Source: Henricia sp. BOLD:AAB3569 (taxonomy: Eukaryota; Echinodermata; Asteroidea; Spinulosida; Echinasteridae). Taken from it: a stretch of DNA of 64,000 bases. Both the position numbers and the translations under genes were made by a program. Positions 9,005 to 19,821 of this stretch are shown here, piece by piece. Within the stretch, counting starts at the first letter, position 1. Every line of letters starts with the position of its first letter. The notes under the pieces were generated by a model that was given only the letters and a program-made list of their open reading frames with translations, ran no database searches and was not told where the DNA came from. The stretch spans positions 1 through 64,000 of the forward strand of contig JBBELK010000388.1 of NCBI GenBank assembly GCA_037783545.1, given 5' to 3'.

Positions 9005-9542
9005 TAAACGAGAGTCACCTGGACTGAACTGTCACGAGAAAATTCCACGCCGTTATGGTTTCATCATTTTCCACCACCATATTTGCGAAATAAAAGTGCG
9101 ACATTGCGAATTATTTGCAAAGATATTTGCGATTTGCGATGTCCCTTGTATGTATACGCCACGATATTATACTAAACAATATTTTGCTCGCTTCATTGGA
9201 AAATAATATCTTAATCAGAAAACTGTGGTGTGGCGCGTTTGAGATGCGTTCCTGGGGCCCGCCCGGCACGGCTTGTGAATTCGTAATCCATGATCCAAGA
9301 TTCCGCGCACACTGTGACGAAAAAGCGAAAAGCACCCTAACATGCATGTAGCTGTGATATTTTTTTCTCAGACCAAATGGCTCCATCCTAGACAAGACAG
9401 TATAATAGCACACTGATTTCTTTTCCCCTAAAATGAGCCTGTAGGCCTACTTATTTTTTTCCCAGGAGATTTTCAAAAACGGGAAAATATATATTTGAAA
9501 AATTACGCAGTTTCCCGGCTTTGAAAAAAGGGTTGAAGACAG

Positions 9543-9691
9543 ATAACATGATTGGGAAAAGGAACAACCGCATAACTAATGTTGATAAACTGTCCTGTTT
9601 CAGCCACATAATCAGAAAACCTGAGAAATCCGTGCATGGTAAAAAAAAAAGAAGAAGAAGGGGTCTGCAGACAGTTGACAATTTCTCTTAG
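9543..9691 (+). repeat. Possible relic of a LINE reverse-transcriptase C-terminus
   Basis: One frame reads NVDKLSCFSHIIRKPEKS followed by GKKKRRRRGLQTVDN, which recalls the FGHIIR ... GKRRRGR ... DN tail seen in many LINE reverse transcriptases. It is short, has no upstream RT motifs and ends in a stop. Weak call. Confidence 0.25.
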
Positions 9692-11274
9692 CTCACAAAG
9701 GTACCATTTTACCATTGCTATATCAACATTTTTAGTCACATAGGTTTTTCTTGTAAATTCGTGAACTAAAGTTTTGGTTAAAGTTACATTGTCAGTACGT
9801 GGTTCTCAGCAAATTCGATTTGTTTTTTCTCAGAACGAATTTTTAAAGCATTTACTTTACTTTGACAAAATAAAAACATCATATTTTGTATTTTAGACAT
9901 CACCAAGTCTGTGAAAAACGCCGTTTTTTGTACGGCCGTTTTTGCAGCTTTGCTTTTAATTGCCGTGAGTTGAATAATTGCGGACCGACAATAATTCGAA
10001 ATACAAGTATTGACAGTAATTGTTTGATAACTAAACGTTGGTCGATTTTTGTCCGTTGATGTCTCATTTGAATTAAGGTGAATAACTTGTATGTTTCTAG
10101 AAAAGTATCACCTTTCGACGTGCAACACTCAAATCACGCGGACATATCATCTTTAACTGCAAAACAATGTTAGGGCTTTAAAACATAGCATTTTCTCCTG
10201 AAAAAGTACCATATTTTTAACACGGGAAAAACCATGTGGTGTTTTGTAATCGCATTTCCATCAACACATTTAGTCGGGTTTTTCTTGTCAAATTGCGAAG
10301 TACCCGATAAATGTTTGGGTAACTGCAAATGATGTATTGGGCCTGGGGATTTAAAATTTGGATGTTTAGGGGTGCAGCCAAGTAAAAATAGGTAGAGATC
10401 TGTGCGACGAGCTCATGAATATTTTGTATGCCCTCAAACTGTTCTTTATTAGGGAGAGTTGCGAGCTGAACGAGTGTGGTCTTGTGTAAAATATGACTAT
10501 CGTCGCTATGTGGGGTATTTTTTCTTCCAACTATAAACATTTTAGACACTGTAGCTCCTATAAGTGGCCCTATTTTGCCCAGTAGCGTATGTGCCTTTGT
10601 TCCAAAATGGGTGCTGGTCTAGTTAGCAAGTTTCACTGTTGCAGGGGTAGTTTTGTTTCAAGTGGACATTAGGGAATAAAAGTGACGGATTACCCCCATA
10701 AAATTGAACAGAATTGAAAAGATGAGACTTCAGTGAGTATTCCGGTTGTTATCCTGAGAAGCTGAGAGAGTTGTGAGTATTTTAAAATGATTTTTGAAAA
10801 TTGGGCATTTAGCATTGGTAAATTCACTGTAAAATACCGCGTGCTTGAACGAATTTGCGGCCCAAAGGGATTTTGAGAAACGGCGCAAACCTCCTCGAAA
10901 AAGGCGTTATTTGGGCCCAGTTTATTTATGTATTTATTTATTTCTGTGGCAGAGGTTTCATCTTCGTCCATTTTGATTTCTACAACAAAAAAATGTTTTG
11001 TTTTGTTGCTGCACGACGCGTGGGTTCAGGCGATGGCGTCACAAAAGTACTCGGACGAATCCAATATTTTGTTTTTGGGGGAATGGGCCCCTCGCTCGAT
11101 GTACGTTAATCAGCATTCTCATTTCCCTACAGTGCTACCGCTGATAATTTGACAGCATTTGTTTTCACACATATGATGATTGATCACTTCACTTCTACAG
11201 CGTTTAAAGTAGGCCAACTCCTCTTTTTCAGTTCTTTTTTGTTGTTATTGTGCGGCCGGAGATGCACTCCTTCT

Positions 11275-12181
11275 ACAAAATCCTAGCCTTGTCCAAGGGC
11301 TGTGAAATTGTGTGAATCCGTGAAGAATTTGCCTGTATGCTATGCAGCGAAAGTGCGCCATCACGCGGTGAATTGTAGCCAACTGCAAAATAGTCTGGTT
11401 GCCGAAATATCTTGGTTAGAGTCCTGACTTCACGGGCGAGGCTGGATCACAGCCTTGTTCTTTATGTATTCGATTTCTTATGTGTTTCTTTATAACTGCG
11501 TTGGAAATCCGACGCAATTACTTATGCGAAACCCGAGTGCTTATAAATATTCATATCTTACATAACATCCAATCAGAGCTCATACTCGGGTAAATTATGC
11601 GCGTGACCGGTTTGCAAGCATCTAAACGTTTGTACGTCGTACATGTGTAGTGTACATGTAGGCCTGTTTGATGCAATTATGGCGACATCACACGTAGTGA
11701 TACAACTGAGGAAATCAACGGTAGTTTGAATTATGCAGCCTACAAATTGCAAATTTATGACTTTCACGAAGACCAGAAGATATCCCTCACATATATTTTG
11801 TAAAGGTATGACGTGTTTGTGAACTTACCAACTGGGTATAGGCATGGGCTACGTACGGAAAATCTGCTATTTTTCAAACGGCACCGTATTGTTCTGTCAA
11901 AACAACCGTTAACCAATGAGCTTTTACGTCTCGCTGCTCTCTTTGAAAAATTAGCATAAAGAGTCCCCGCCCATAAAACACATCGAATACATAAAGAACA
12001 AGGCTGTGATCCAGCCTCGCCCGTGAAGTCAGGACTCTAACCAAGATATTTCGGCAACCAGACTATTTTGCAGTTGGCTACAATTCACCGCGTGATGGCG
12101 CACTTTCGCTGCATAGCATACAGGCAAATTCTTCACGGATTCACACAATTTCACAGCCCTTGGACAAGGCTAACAAAATCC
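11275..12181. mobile_element. Mutator-like fold-back element, unit 1 (with target duplications)
   Basis: The element proper is 11284-12172 (889 bp). Its ends are near-perfect 191-bp inverted repeats (11284-11474 and 11982-12172) starting TAGCCTTGTCC. It is flanked by the 9-bp direct repeat ACAAAATCC (11275-11283, 12173-12181). Long TIRs with 9-bp duplications are typical of the MuDR superfamily. The roughly 507-bp interior has no transposase, so it is non-autonomous. Confidence 0.82.
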
Positions 12182-12269
12182 ATGCAACGCGCGGACAACT
12201 AGTCACGCGCCCTCTGTTTAAATATATCCCATAGTTCCTTGCGAAAAGTTAACTAGCGAAATTTCGGCC

Positions 12270-12690
12270 CTTTTCCGTCTTCAAGCTCCAGGCTCCGGCT
12301 TCATGCGGCTCCGGCTCAAACCGCCTCCGGCTTCACTTTAGCGAAGCCAAACCAAAAACCGTTTGGAACACTAGTCGGGCCTAGTAGGCCTACCACTCTT
12401 TTTCACCGGCTTTTTAAAAGAACTAGCAACGAGTTTTGTCGGCGGCAAAGTTTAGCAAACCTGCAAAAGTTCACAAAGTTGTTGTTGCTGTCACGTGATT
12501 TTCCAGTTCATGACGTCACGAAGCCGGCCGAAGTCACCTATTTAGTTGACTTCGTTTTGTAGCCTCATTTGGGCCAAAACGAAGCCTCGAAATAAAGCCT
12601 GAAGCCGAGCCGAAGTTTGGTATGCGGTTTCAAGATGGCGGAATGGAGACGGGACCGGAGACGGAGACGAAGCCGAGAGTTGGAAAAAGG
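12270..12690. repeat. GGCTTC/GAAGCC-rich segment upstream of the gene
   Basis: The hexamer GGCTTC or GGCTCC recurs on the left (about 12,285-12,345), and its complement GAAGCC recurs on the right (about 12,520-12,680), so the region has weak dyad symmetry. It overlaps the promoter motifs. Present in every unit. Confidence 0.45.
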
Positions 12691-13059
12691 CCCAGGTTTT
12701 TGTCATCTTGCATGTGCATGCTCTTGTCAAAAATGGGAAAAGAAGTGCCTGCGAACAAGTAAATTCGGCCTAGGTGGGTCATATTTACTATTTGTTAATA
12801 TAACCTCCAGAAAGAAAGGGTAAATTTTCAGAAATAAACTTCGTCGTCGCCGCTGGTTTTTGGTTGGATATTTCATTCAATAAAGTGATTGTCACGTCAC
12901 AGTTGTTAACTCGAACTCGCGCCGCGCACCGCGCGCTCGCGCTACGCCCAGGCAGCCAGGGTAAACAAAACCCAGTGTTGTCTTTAGAAACGGCACATTG
13001 CGTGTATGCTGTGTAAACAGTGTGGACGCCTTTTTTCATAAGAATTTTTATCGATTCGA
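12480..13059 (+). promoter_or_regulatory. Probable promoter and 5' leader of G1
   Basis: Upstream of the first coding exon lie an E-box CACGTG (12492-12497), a palindromic CRE TGACGTCA (12511-12518), a YY1-type AAGATGGCGG (12632-12641) and a CpG-rich patch (about 12,908-12,950). No clear TATA box. The transcription start is not determinable here; YY1 motifs of this form usually sit just downstream of one. Confidence 0.5.
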
Positions 13060-13782
13060 ATGAGATTTTTCCTGATCTTTGCGATAATTTTGTGGACTTC
13101 AGTCGACTCGACTGTGAGGTAGGTTTCAGATGAATATGTTCATGATGTTTAAGTTTTTGTAACTTTGTTAAAATTAACCTAGTACTACACTAGGCCTAGT
13201 AGTAGTATAGCATAGATAAAACTTTAGTCATTATAATATTAGTTAGGCCGAGGCTAAGCTAAGTCAAGTAGGCCCATTTAAGTTAGTCTAACATTAGACA
13301 AATCTCTTTCCTAACTTTATACCCTCAACTTTAGTTACAGTGTTGAACTTCACACCAAAAGCCTACCCTAGGTTTATGCAGCTTTCTTTCTTTCTCTCTT
13401 TTTTTAAAACAAGATAAGAGTTCCCGGAGAGCTAGGATAGACCCATGCATATAAAGGCTTGAGCTGGCATGTGCAAACCACGTTTTGTTAAAACAATAAT
13501 TATTTCTTTCCTGAATTTTGTTCCTAGTTCACAGACCCTGAGCACCATCTCGGGTCCCTTCCAGGGCAATCCTACCATCTCTGCCCTGACTAGTGATGAC
13601 TGCCTTTCAACTGTTGATTGGCATGATATCATCTTCATCACTGCAGTCCCGATAGCTGCTGGCTTTGGACTGCTGCTGCTCGCGGCCTTTCTGAAAGATA
13701 TGAGAAGGCTTGCAAGGTAGGCCAACAAGTCAACAAGTCTGTACACTTACTAGCATTAAACTTTTAAAGTGTCTAGTGTGTC

Positions 13783-13949
13783 CAGCAGCCGATTTCACGA
13801 AAGAGTGCGCAGCTTGCGCAACTTTTGAAAAATGGCGCAAGCCCCATAGCTTGCGTGTAATTATCACCGGAATGTTGCGCAGCTTGCGCAATAAAAAGTG
13901 GCGCAAGGGGGCTTACGCAGTGCGCAAGGATTCGTGAAATCGGCTGCTG
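13783..13949. mobile_element. Inverted-repeat MITE a, intron 2 of G1
   Basis: 167 bp bounded by CAGCAGCCGATTTCACGAA and its inverted copy. The interior is built of TTGCGCA/GCGCAAG motifs that can pair with each other. The core GATTTCAC is shared with the next element. Confidence 0.65.
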
Positions 13950-13994
13950 ATCTGATCACATTTCTGAGGTGCCCATTTTTGCCATGGGTGTTCA

Positions 13995-14114
13995 GGGGTC
14001 GATTTCACAAAAGTTAAGACGAGCTCAATGCGTCCTAATTCCCATACCAACCTCCCAATATAAGAAGAGTGACCCTTCCTAAGTTGCGTCTTAGCGCTTT
14101 GTGAAATCGGCCCC
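13995..14114. mobile_element. Inverted-repeat MITE b, intron 2 of G1
   Basis: 120 bp with ends GGGGTCGATTTCACAAA and TTTGTGAAATCGGCCCC; a CAG repeat on each side may be a 3-bp duplication. Related to MITE a, 45 bp upstream, through the GATTTCAC terminal core. Confidence 0.65.
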
Positions 14115-14131
14115 AGGTTTTTTACCATATC

Positions 14132-14693
14132 ATTTGTCATATTTTTCTCATTACCAATCTGAACATTTGTGCTCTTAATCTGTATATTTTTAAGGATATT
14201 GTCAAAAAGTACTGATCTTTTGTAAACTAATTTAAATCCATTCCATAAACAGTGCAGCGATTACACCAGCATTTTTGCTTCCACACCAAATTAAAGATTT
14301 CAAATTGTATGTTTTCTTACCCATATAACTAGTATTCATGGTATCTTGGGATGGTATTTTATATGATTATTAGGTTACAGCAAAATCCATTATCTAGAAA
14401 ACTCTGAACAAGCAGAGCCCCTTTAAAGGAGTGTGTTCAGATTCTTCTACCAAAAGGTTTTATTTTAACCTAACCATCATATAAAATACCTCCCCAAAAT
14501 ACTATCCATTGGTAAGAAAACATGACATTTGCAATCTCCAATTTGGATGTGAAAGCAAAAATGTTGGTGTAATTTTGGCGCTGCTTTATGGAACAAATAA
14601 ATTACTTTACAAAACATCTGTGTGTTTTTTGTTACGATATCCTTTAAAAATATATGGATTGAGAACGCGAAATTTGAGAAAATTATGACAAAT
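14132..14693. repeat. Large imperfect fold-back, intron 2 of G1
   Basis: Arms of about 270 bp are inverted copies with mismatches: ATTTGTCATA at the left end pairs with the right end, and the TTTTTGCTT, ATGTTTTCTTACC and GGTATTTTATATGAT segments each recur inverted. The centre is near 14,415 (CTGAACA ... TGTTCAG). An old hairpin element is likely. Confidence 0.65.
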
Positions 14694-14956
14694 TTACAGT
14701 TGCCCAAAATTCGACCTCATCAGTTGACAAGAACAAACATTACTAAAATTGGTAATTGCAGTGGTAACAAACACCACATGATTTTGTTGTTCGCGTCAAA
14801 TGGTTCCTATGTAACAGTTTACCATTTATGTACTCTATCTTTAAGTCGGGATTCGTTGTCTGTTATAGCAATATGATTCCTCCTTTTTTCTTTGCTTCAA
14901 ACAGAGCAATCGTTCCTGCCCTCCAGCTCATCCAACCATCAGAGCTATGAGGATGT

Positions 14957-15082
14957 GTGTAAAGTGAAATGTAACACAATTCATTGAGGTTGTAATATAT
15001 TGCATTTCCCTTTTGCTTGGAGAATGGGATTTATTGTGTATTTTGACAATAGCAATGCATTATGTAACATTTCACCTTACAC
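14957..15082. repeat. Imperfect hairpin repeat, intron 3 of G1
   Basis: GTGTAAAGTGAAATGTAACA and its inverted copy (GTAACATTTCACCTTACAC) bound about 126 bp. The 318-bp deletion of this copy ends 10 bp before it. Confidence 0.55.
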
Positions 15083-18000
15083 CCACCCCCATATTGAGCT
15101 GAGCTGCACATCCACCAATTATTGCAAGATAGAGAGCATTGTTAATCAAACTCGAGTTTCCGAACGTTTTTGGGGAGTTTAAAATAATGTTTGTTTGATT
15201 ATGGTACATGTATTTTGTTTTTGGTCCGTCCTCCAGGGTGTCTTTTTATCTGGTTCTTGGAAAGAAATCAGAACAGAAGACGATCACGACCCCTCGCCCC
15301 ATCGGTAATCTGGTAGCTGTGGAGTCGAAATACCCGCCAATAAGAGACAGGTTCCTCCCCAGACCATTGCCAACTGCCAATACCAGGGCCTGTCTGAGAG
15401 GACTCTTCAAAAGGGCATGTGATATGTAAGCATTTATAAGAAAATTACATTTTGCAAAAGACAAATAGTTGTATTAAACAATTAATGGCCTATTGTATCA
15501 TTTGCAACATTGTATCATTTGCAACATTCTTTAGATATGCCAGGAATCTGTAAAAAGTGTTATCTAGCAAATGATACATTGGCCTTTAAAGCCCCATGGC
15601 AATACATCATTTGTAGTGACCCAAAATTTTACTTGACGAGTTGATGAGAAAAACCTAACTAAAAGTGTTGATAGCGATGGTAACATACAAGGACTAAAAA
15701 GTTTTCCAATAAATCTGTCTTTAGGTAGTTTAATTCAATTAGATATAGTCTGAACATTGAGATTGATAAAAAATGAATAAAGGTTTTTGTCTTTCTTTCT
15801 ATTTTCAGTGAGATCAGACGTATCCATGCCAAGGACACAAAGACACAAGAACATTACTTCACCGTCAGTGGTCCAAGCAGTGGTGGCATCTCATCGACAG
15901 ATCAAGGGATTATCACCACCCTTCCGCTGTTATATTCAGCCACTCCGCCCAAAACTACGTCGCCTACTACTTCACCAATGCTTCCCTGTGGACCTCTACA
16001 TTCATGCCCCGGTACCAAGGTAATTTCACCGGAGTACGACACGTCACCCTCTTGTTTGCGAGTATCAGTCACACCATGGTTGCTGCCGTTGCGTTGTCCA
16101 TGTTAGCAGTGGAATCGTCCATGGAGGAGTCTATTGTGCTCAGCTGGCCTAATTATAATCTGACCCTAGCTGTGGTAGTTAGAGCAGCTGTAGTTGGTGT
16201 CGTAGTCTTCGCATTCATGGGCATTGTTGAGATGATCTTCCGTGCCGCACCAACTGTATGGTCGGTACATCCACCTTGCCTACTCGTGCAACAGCAGAAT
16301 GAAGACATGTTTTCGGATGGCTACCAACCGACTTGTGTGCAGTCTGTAGAGGGAGATTTCTACGGAGGTGAATCTATTAGTGTTGTGGGTATTCTCCGCG
16401 AAACCAGCAGTGCTCCAGATATCATGCAGACCCAGAGTTCCAAACAAGTGCGTGATAACACCCGGAAGTACTTCAATCAACCGGGATTGTTTGGTAGAGG
16501 TTTGACTCGCTGCTCTCAATGGACCGACAAACTTCATGCTGAAAAGTTAAACAGCAAACAGTTTACCAAATCTACATTTGACACCAAACCTGATGCGTCT
16601 CTATCCCCCAACGTGACAATCAACCCTACTAATGACAATACCAACAATTCCAAGAATGACATCAAGCTTGCTGTTAGTTCCAACTGCATCGCAGCTAGCC
16701 CCGGGAACAGATCTCAGACAATCGACGTAACCAGGATTCCTTGCTCGTCTACATCAATTGACTTCAAAACCAGTTCCTTCGTAATTGAACCGGTGACATC
16801 TTATCAACCAAGGTCTACATCAAGTGCTTCTGCTGCCAGGAGCAGTTCATCACTCTTTTCCAACGAGTCAATTGAGAAAGCAAGACCCGATGACAACCAT
16901 GATGGCAAGACCATTCCGGCAATTGAGGACCGTTCAACCCAAACTGATACCATGAAGCAGACTTCTCTAATCAAGACAATTCTCCATGAGCCATTACAGA
17001 GCCGACCTAAATCCATCTCTTGCACTGCGCCTGCAACCGTTCAGCCCTACTGCAACAAACAAAATATCACTATTCAGAAGCAGGCAGCAGACGACAACCA
17101 CCGTGCTGCACACAGTGATCCGTACAAGTTCCAAGACCCTGACCCTTCAGAAAAATTCGTATCCTACTTGGATGTTCTTACGGAGGAGAATATCAAGACA
17201 GCTACAATTAAACGCACCAGGAATTACATCAACAGGTTTACCGACATGGGAAAGGCTAAAATTGTCATCTTGCCTTACGATGATTCCGAAGCAGCCCAGG
17301 ACGTGTCCGACATCGACGAGATGAATGTAATCTCCGTTCTCGATGATATTCCACCAGTTAAGACAAATCCCGATGAAAAGACCCCAGCTGCAGTGACAAC
17401 TCGTTCCGACTACATCCTCAATATTCCCATGGATTTTGAGCTGCCAAGCGTGACCATACAGACAAGCACTAGCATCCGGTCGGTCTTCTTCAGGATTAGA
17501 AAATGGTTTTCGGGATTGCTGTCTAAACCCAGACTTGATATTGGCGATGACTACAAGTTGGAAGTGACTAAAAATGATTCTTCCATGAAAACCCCAGCCA
17601 AAACCAAGCACACCGCCTCAAGCTGGCTTCCTATTAGTGGAAATAACAACTGCGATACTGAAGAAAAGCCGATCAATATCCTAGGCTCTGTCTTCCAAAG
17701 ATCGAGCGACAGGTTCGAGTACAATTCCGTCTCTTCATCCACCAGTTTGAGCAGCATCCAGTCAGTTTAGATTGCCTTGAAGAAACAACTCACTCCAGTC
17801 GCAAAGTTCATTATTTTATCTGCCACGTCCTTCTGATTGCGTCCTGCGTGATTGCGATGTGGTGGTCCATATACTCCCTTCATGGCTATTGTCGGAGCGC
17901 CTTATGGGAGTGGGCTGCCACTGCTGCCACTGCTGTTCTCATCCAGGCTATAATTTGTGATACCATCAAGACTGCCATCATAACGTTTCTCAAGCGGTTG

Positions 18001-18486
18001 TCCTTCGAGGAAGAGACAAAACCAAAGCCCTACTCCATCATTCTCTAATCTGTATCGCACAGATGTATAATACGCATACTGGCCATATAAATCACAGTCA
18101 TCAAGTTCGATTAGCCTTTTGCGTGTTTCACATAAATAGCATCTAACGTACGGAATCTCTTTATTTCACCTGTACCCAATAGATGACCATACTAGATATT
18201 TGTTGCTATGTAATGGGTGCACGTGACCGGTGTGAAGTACATAATACATACCATGTTCACTGTACGACAGAATGGCATAAAATAACCAGACTGTTGGTTG
18301 CTATAGGCAGTGGCCTGCACCGTGTAGCAACATAGTATGCAAACTTTCTGAACGGCACACTGAAAGTGAAGAATTCGGAGTGCCAGCCATAGTGCAACGG
18401 TTACTCGCAAAAGGCTAATTACAGTGTAGGTTCTGCCGTGAACCTACTGGATTAACTTTGGATCATGATATACACAAAATTTACCA

Positions 18487-18492
18487 AATAAA
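18487..18492 (+). terminator. Candidate poly(A) signal, G1
   Basis: AATAAA at the homologous place, 440 bp after the gene's natural TAA. Confidence 0.45.
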
Positions 18493-19633
18493 ACAATTTC
18501 AACTGCAAAGCATAACAAGCAAACGAAATGTTAAAAACAAAAAAAACCTAAACATTAAATGCTGCAAATCAAATATGGTGAATATTTCACCATACTGCAT
18601 TCGTGCAGTTGTAAATATGTAAATATATGTTGTGTTTGAAAAAAAATATATATATATATAAAAAGAAAAAAATATGTATAAAATATAAAAAGGGGAAATT
18701 TACTATACTGGCTATGGTCAAATTAAAGAGACTAGAAAAAAATTATCAACACTCAATGTAAGTTTCCAAAACAAAACAAAATTAAAGCAAATATTTACAC
18801 CGACTGGAGAGTTTGTGCTATACAGAAAGAATATCTTGTACTTCCAGATTACTTTCAGGTGATTTTAAGCTTCCTGACGAAGTAGAGAAAATACTAATTA
18901 TTTTCCAGAGACATTTCTCAAATTTCTCAGTGCACACTAGCAAATATCATTGTACATTACACTAACTGTTGTACAATTCGGGTGATCAAAGTCTGGTTAA
19001 AGAAAGAAAACTTTGTAAATTCACAAGATGTTTAACAATGTTTTAAAAAATGTGTTGATACTAGAATAATCATGGAAAATGAAAGAATATCATCCTTTAT
19101 TCATTTAATAAAATATTTGCATCAACGGTGTTTATCGATCATGAAACTCCTAAAATGAAATTTGTAACTTTCAGCAAACAAGTATATCTGAATTCTGTAA
19201 AAATCTGTAAAAAGCCAGTTTTATAGTTTAATAGAAAGCGAAGAAATGTATTTTGAATTATGTACAGAATTACACACTGGAATGATTCATTCAGAACACA
19301 AACTCATTGCTTATAATGCAATTATCTCATTTTTAATAGTTCTTGTTCATATTTTTTTGTATCAATGTATCGGTATATGGTACAACATCATGGTGATTAA
19401 TTACAATTCTGCGATGAGGGGGGAAAAATCTGGTGTGTTGAACTATTTTATTATGTGTGCTTGCCTTCAAATAATGTGGATTGGAAAGCTGGAGAACAAA
19501 AGACAAGGTGAAAGTATTTGTGAGTTCGTACAAAGCAAGATAGTTCTAAGGGGGGAAAAGACATTTCTAAGTAAGAGGAAAAACAGACTGCAAAATTTTT
19601 TTTGACAGGGTCACACTAGTCTACCACAACTAA

Positions 19634-19821
19634 GGGGCCATCCATAAAGTACGTAGGCACGGGGGGAGGGGGAGAGTTATTGGTTTTTTTTAAAGCCAAT
19701 GCGTACACCTAACGTTAAAGTATATGGGTGACGTCACGAATTTTGCGTACGTTAAAGTATATGGGCATGGGGGCGGGGGTCTAAACACGTCGGCATTTTG
19801 TGCGTATTTATGGATGGCCCC
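19634..19821. mobile_element. Harbinger-like MITE, unit 2
   Basis: Same insertion, same TAA flanks (19631-19633, 19822-19824) and length as in unit 1, so it predates the amplification. Confidence 0.75.

Larger units (their letters stand above)
7231..12479. other. Spacer of unit 1 (G0 to G1)
   Basis: No credible gene is seen. It begins with the 3' flank (poly(A) signal, twin hairpins, a TA microsatellite near 7828-7850), then A/T-rich unique sequence to 8816, the Harbinger-like MITE, a possible degenerate LINE reverse-transcriptase tail (9543-9691), low-complexity sequence including TTTA repeats near 10,918-10,945, and the Mutator-like element. Open frames such as 10217-10549 (minus) and 8428-8694 (plus) have no recognisable domain and no codon-level support. 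Confidence 0.7.
13060..18047 (+). pseudogene. G1: polycystin-1-like gene copy with at least four lesions
   Basis: Remnant exons align with G2: 13060-13118, 13528-13716, 14905-14946 (cut), 15237-15425 and 15809 onward. Lesions visible: a 1-bp loss in exon 2 near 13704, which throws the end of TM1 out of frame; a 318-bp deletion at 14946/14947 that removes most of exon 3 and its splice donor; a 10-bp loss in exon 5 near 15955; TAG at 17768-17770 before TM4; and a further 1-bp loss near 17820 in the TM4 region. The open stretch 16004-17770 survives by chance because it lies between lesions. Codon D replaces E in the TM1 lead-in. It cannot make the full protein and is the most decayed copy. It shares the 10-bp loss with G3 and the TAG with G3 and G5. 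Confidence 0.85.

Noticed and set aside
10217-10549. 110-residue minus-strand frame repeated in five units (also at 21035, 32168, 43020, 54153)
   Set aside because: Perfect preservation means nothing here because the whole unit is nearly identical. No domain, splice partner or promoter is visible.
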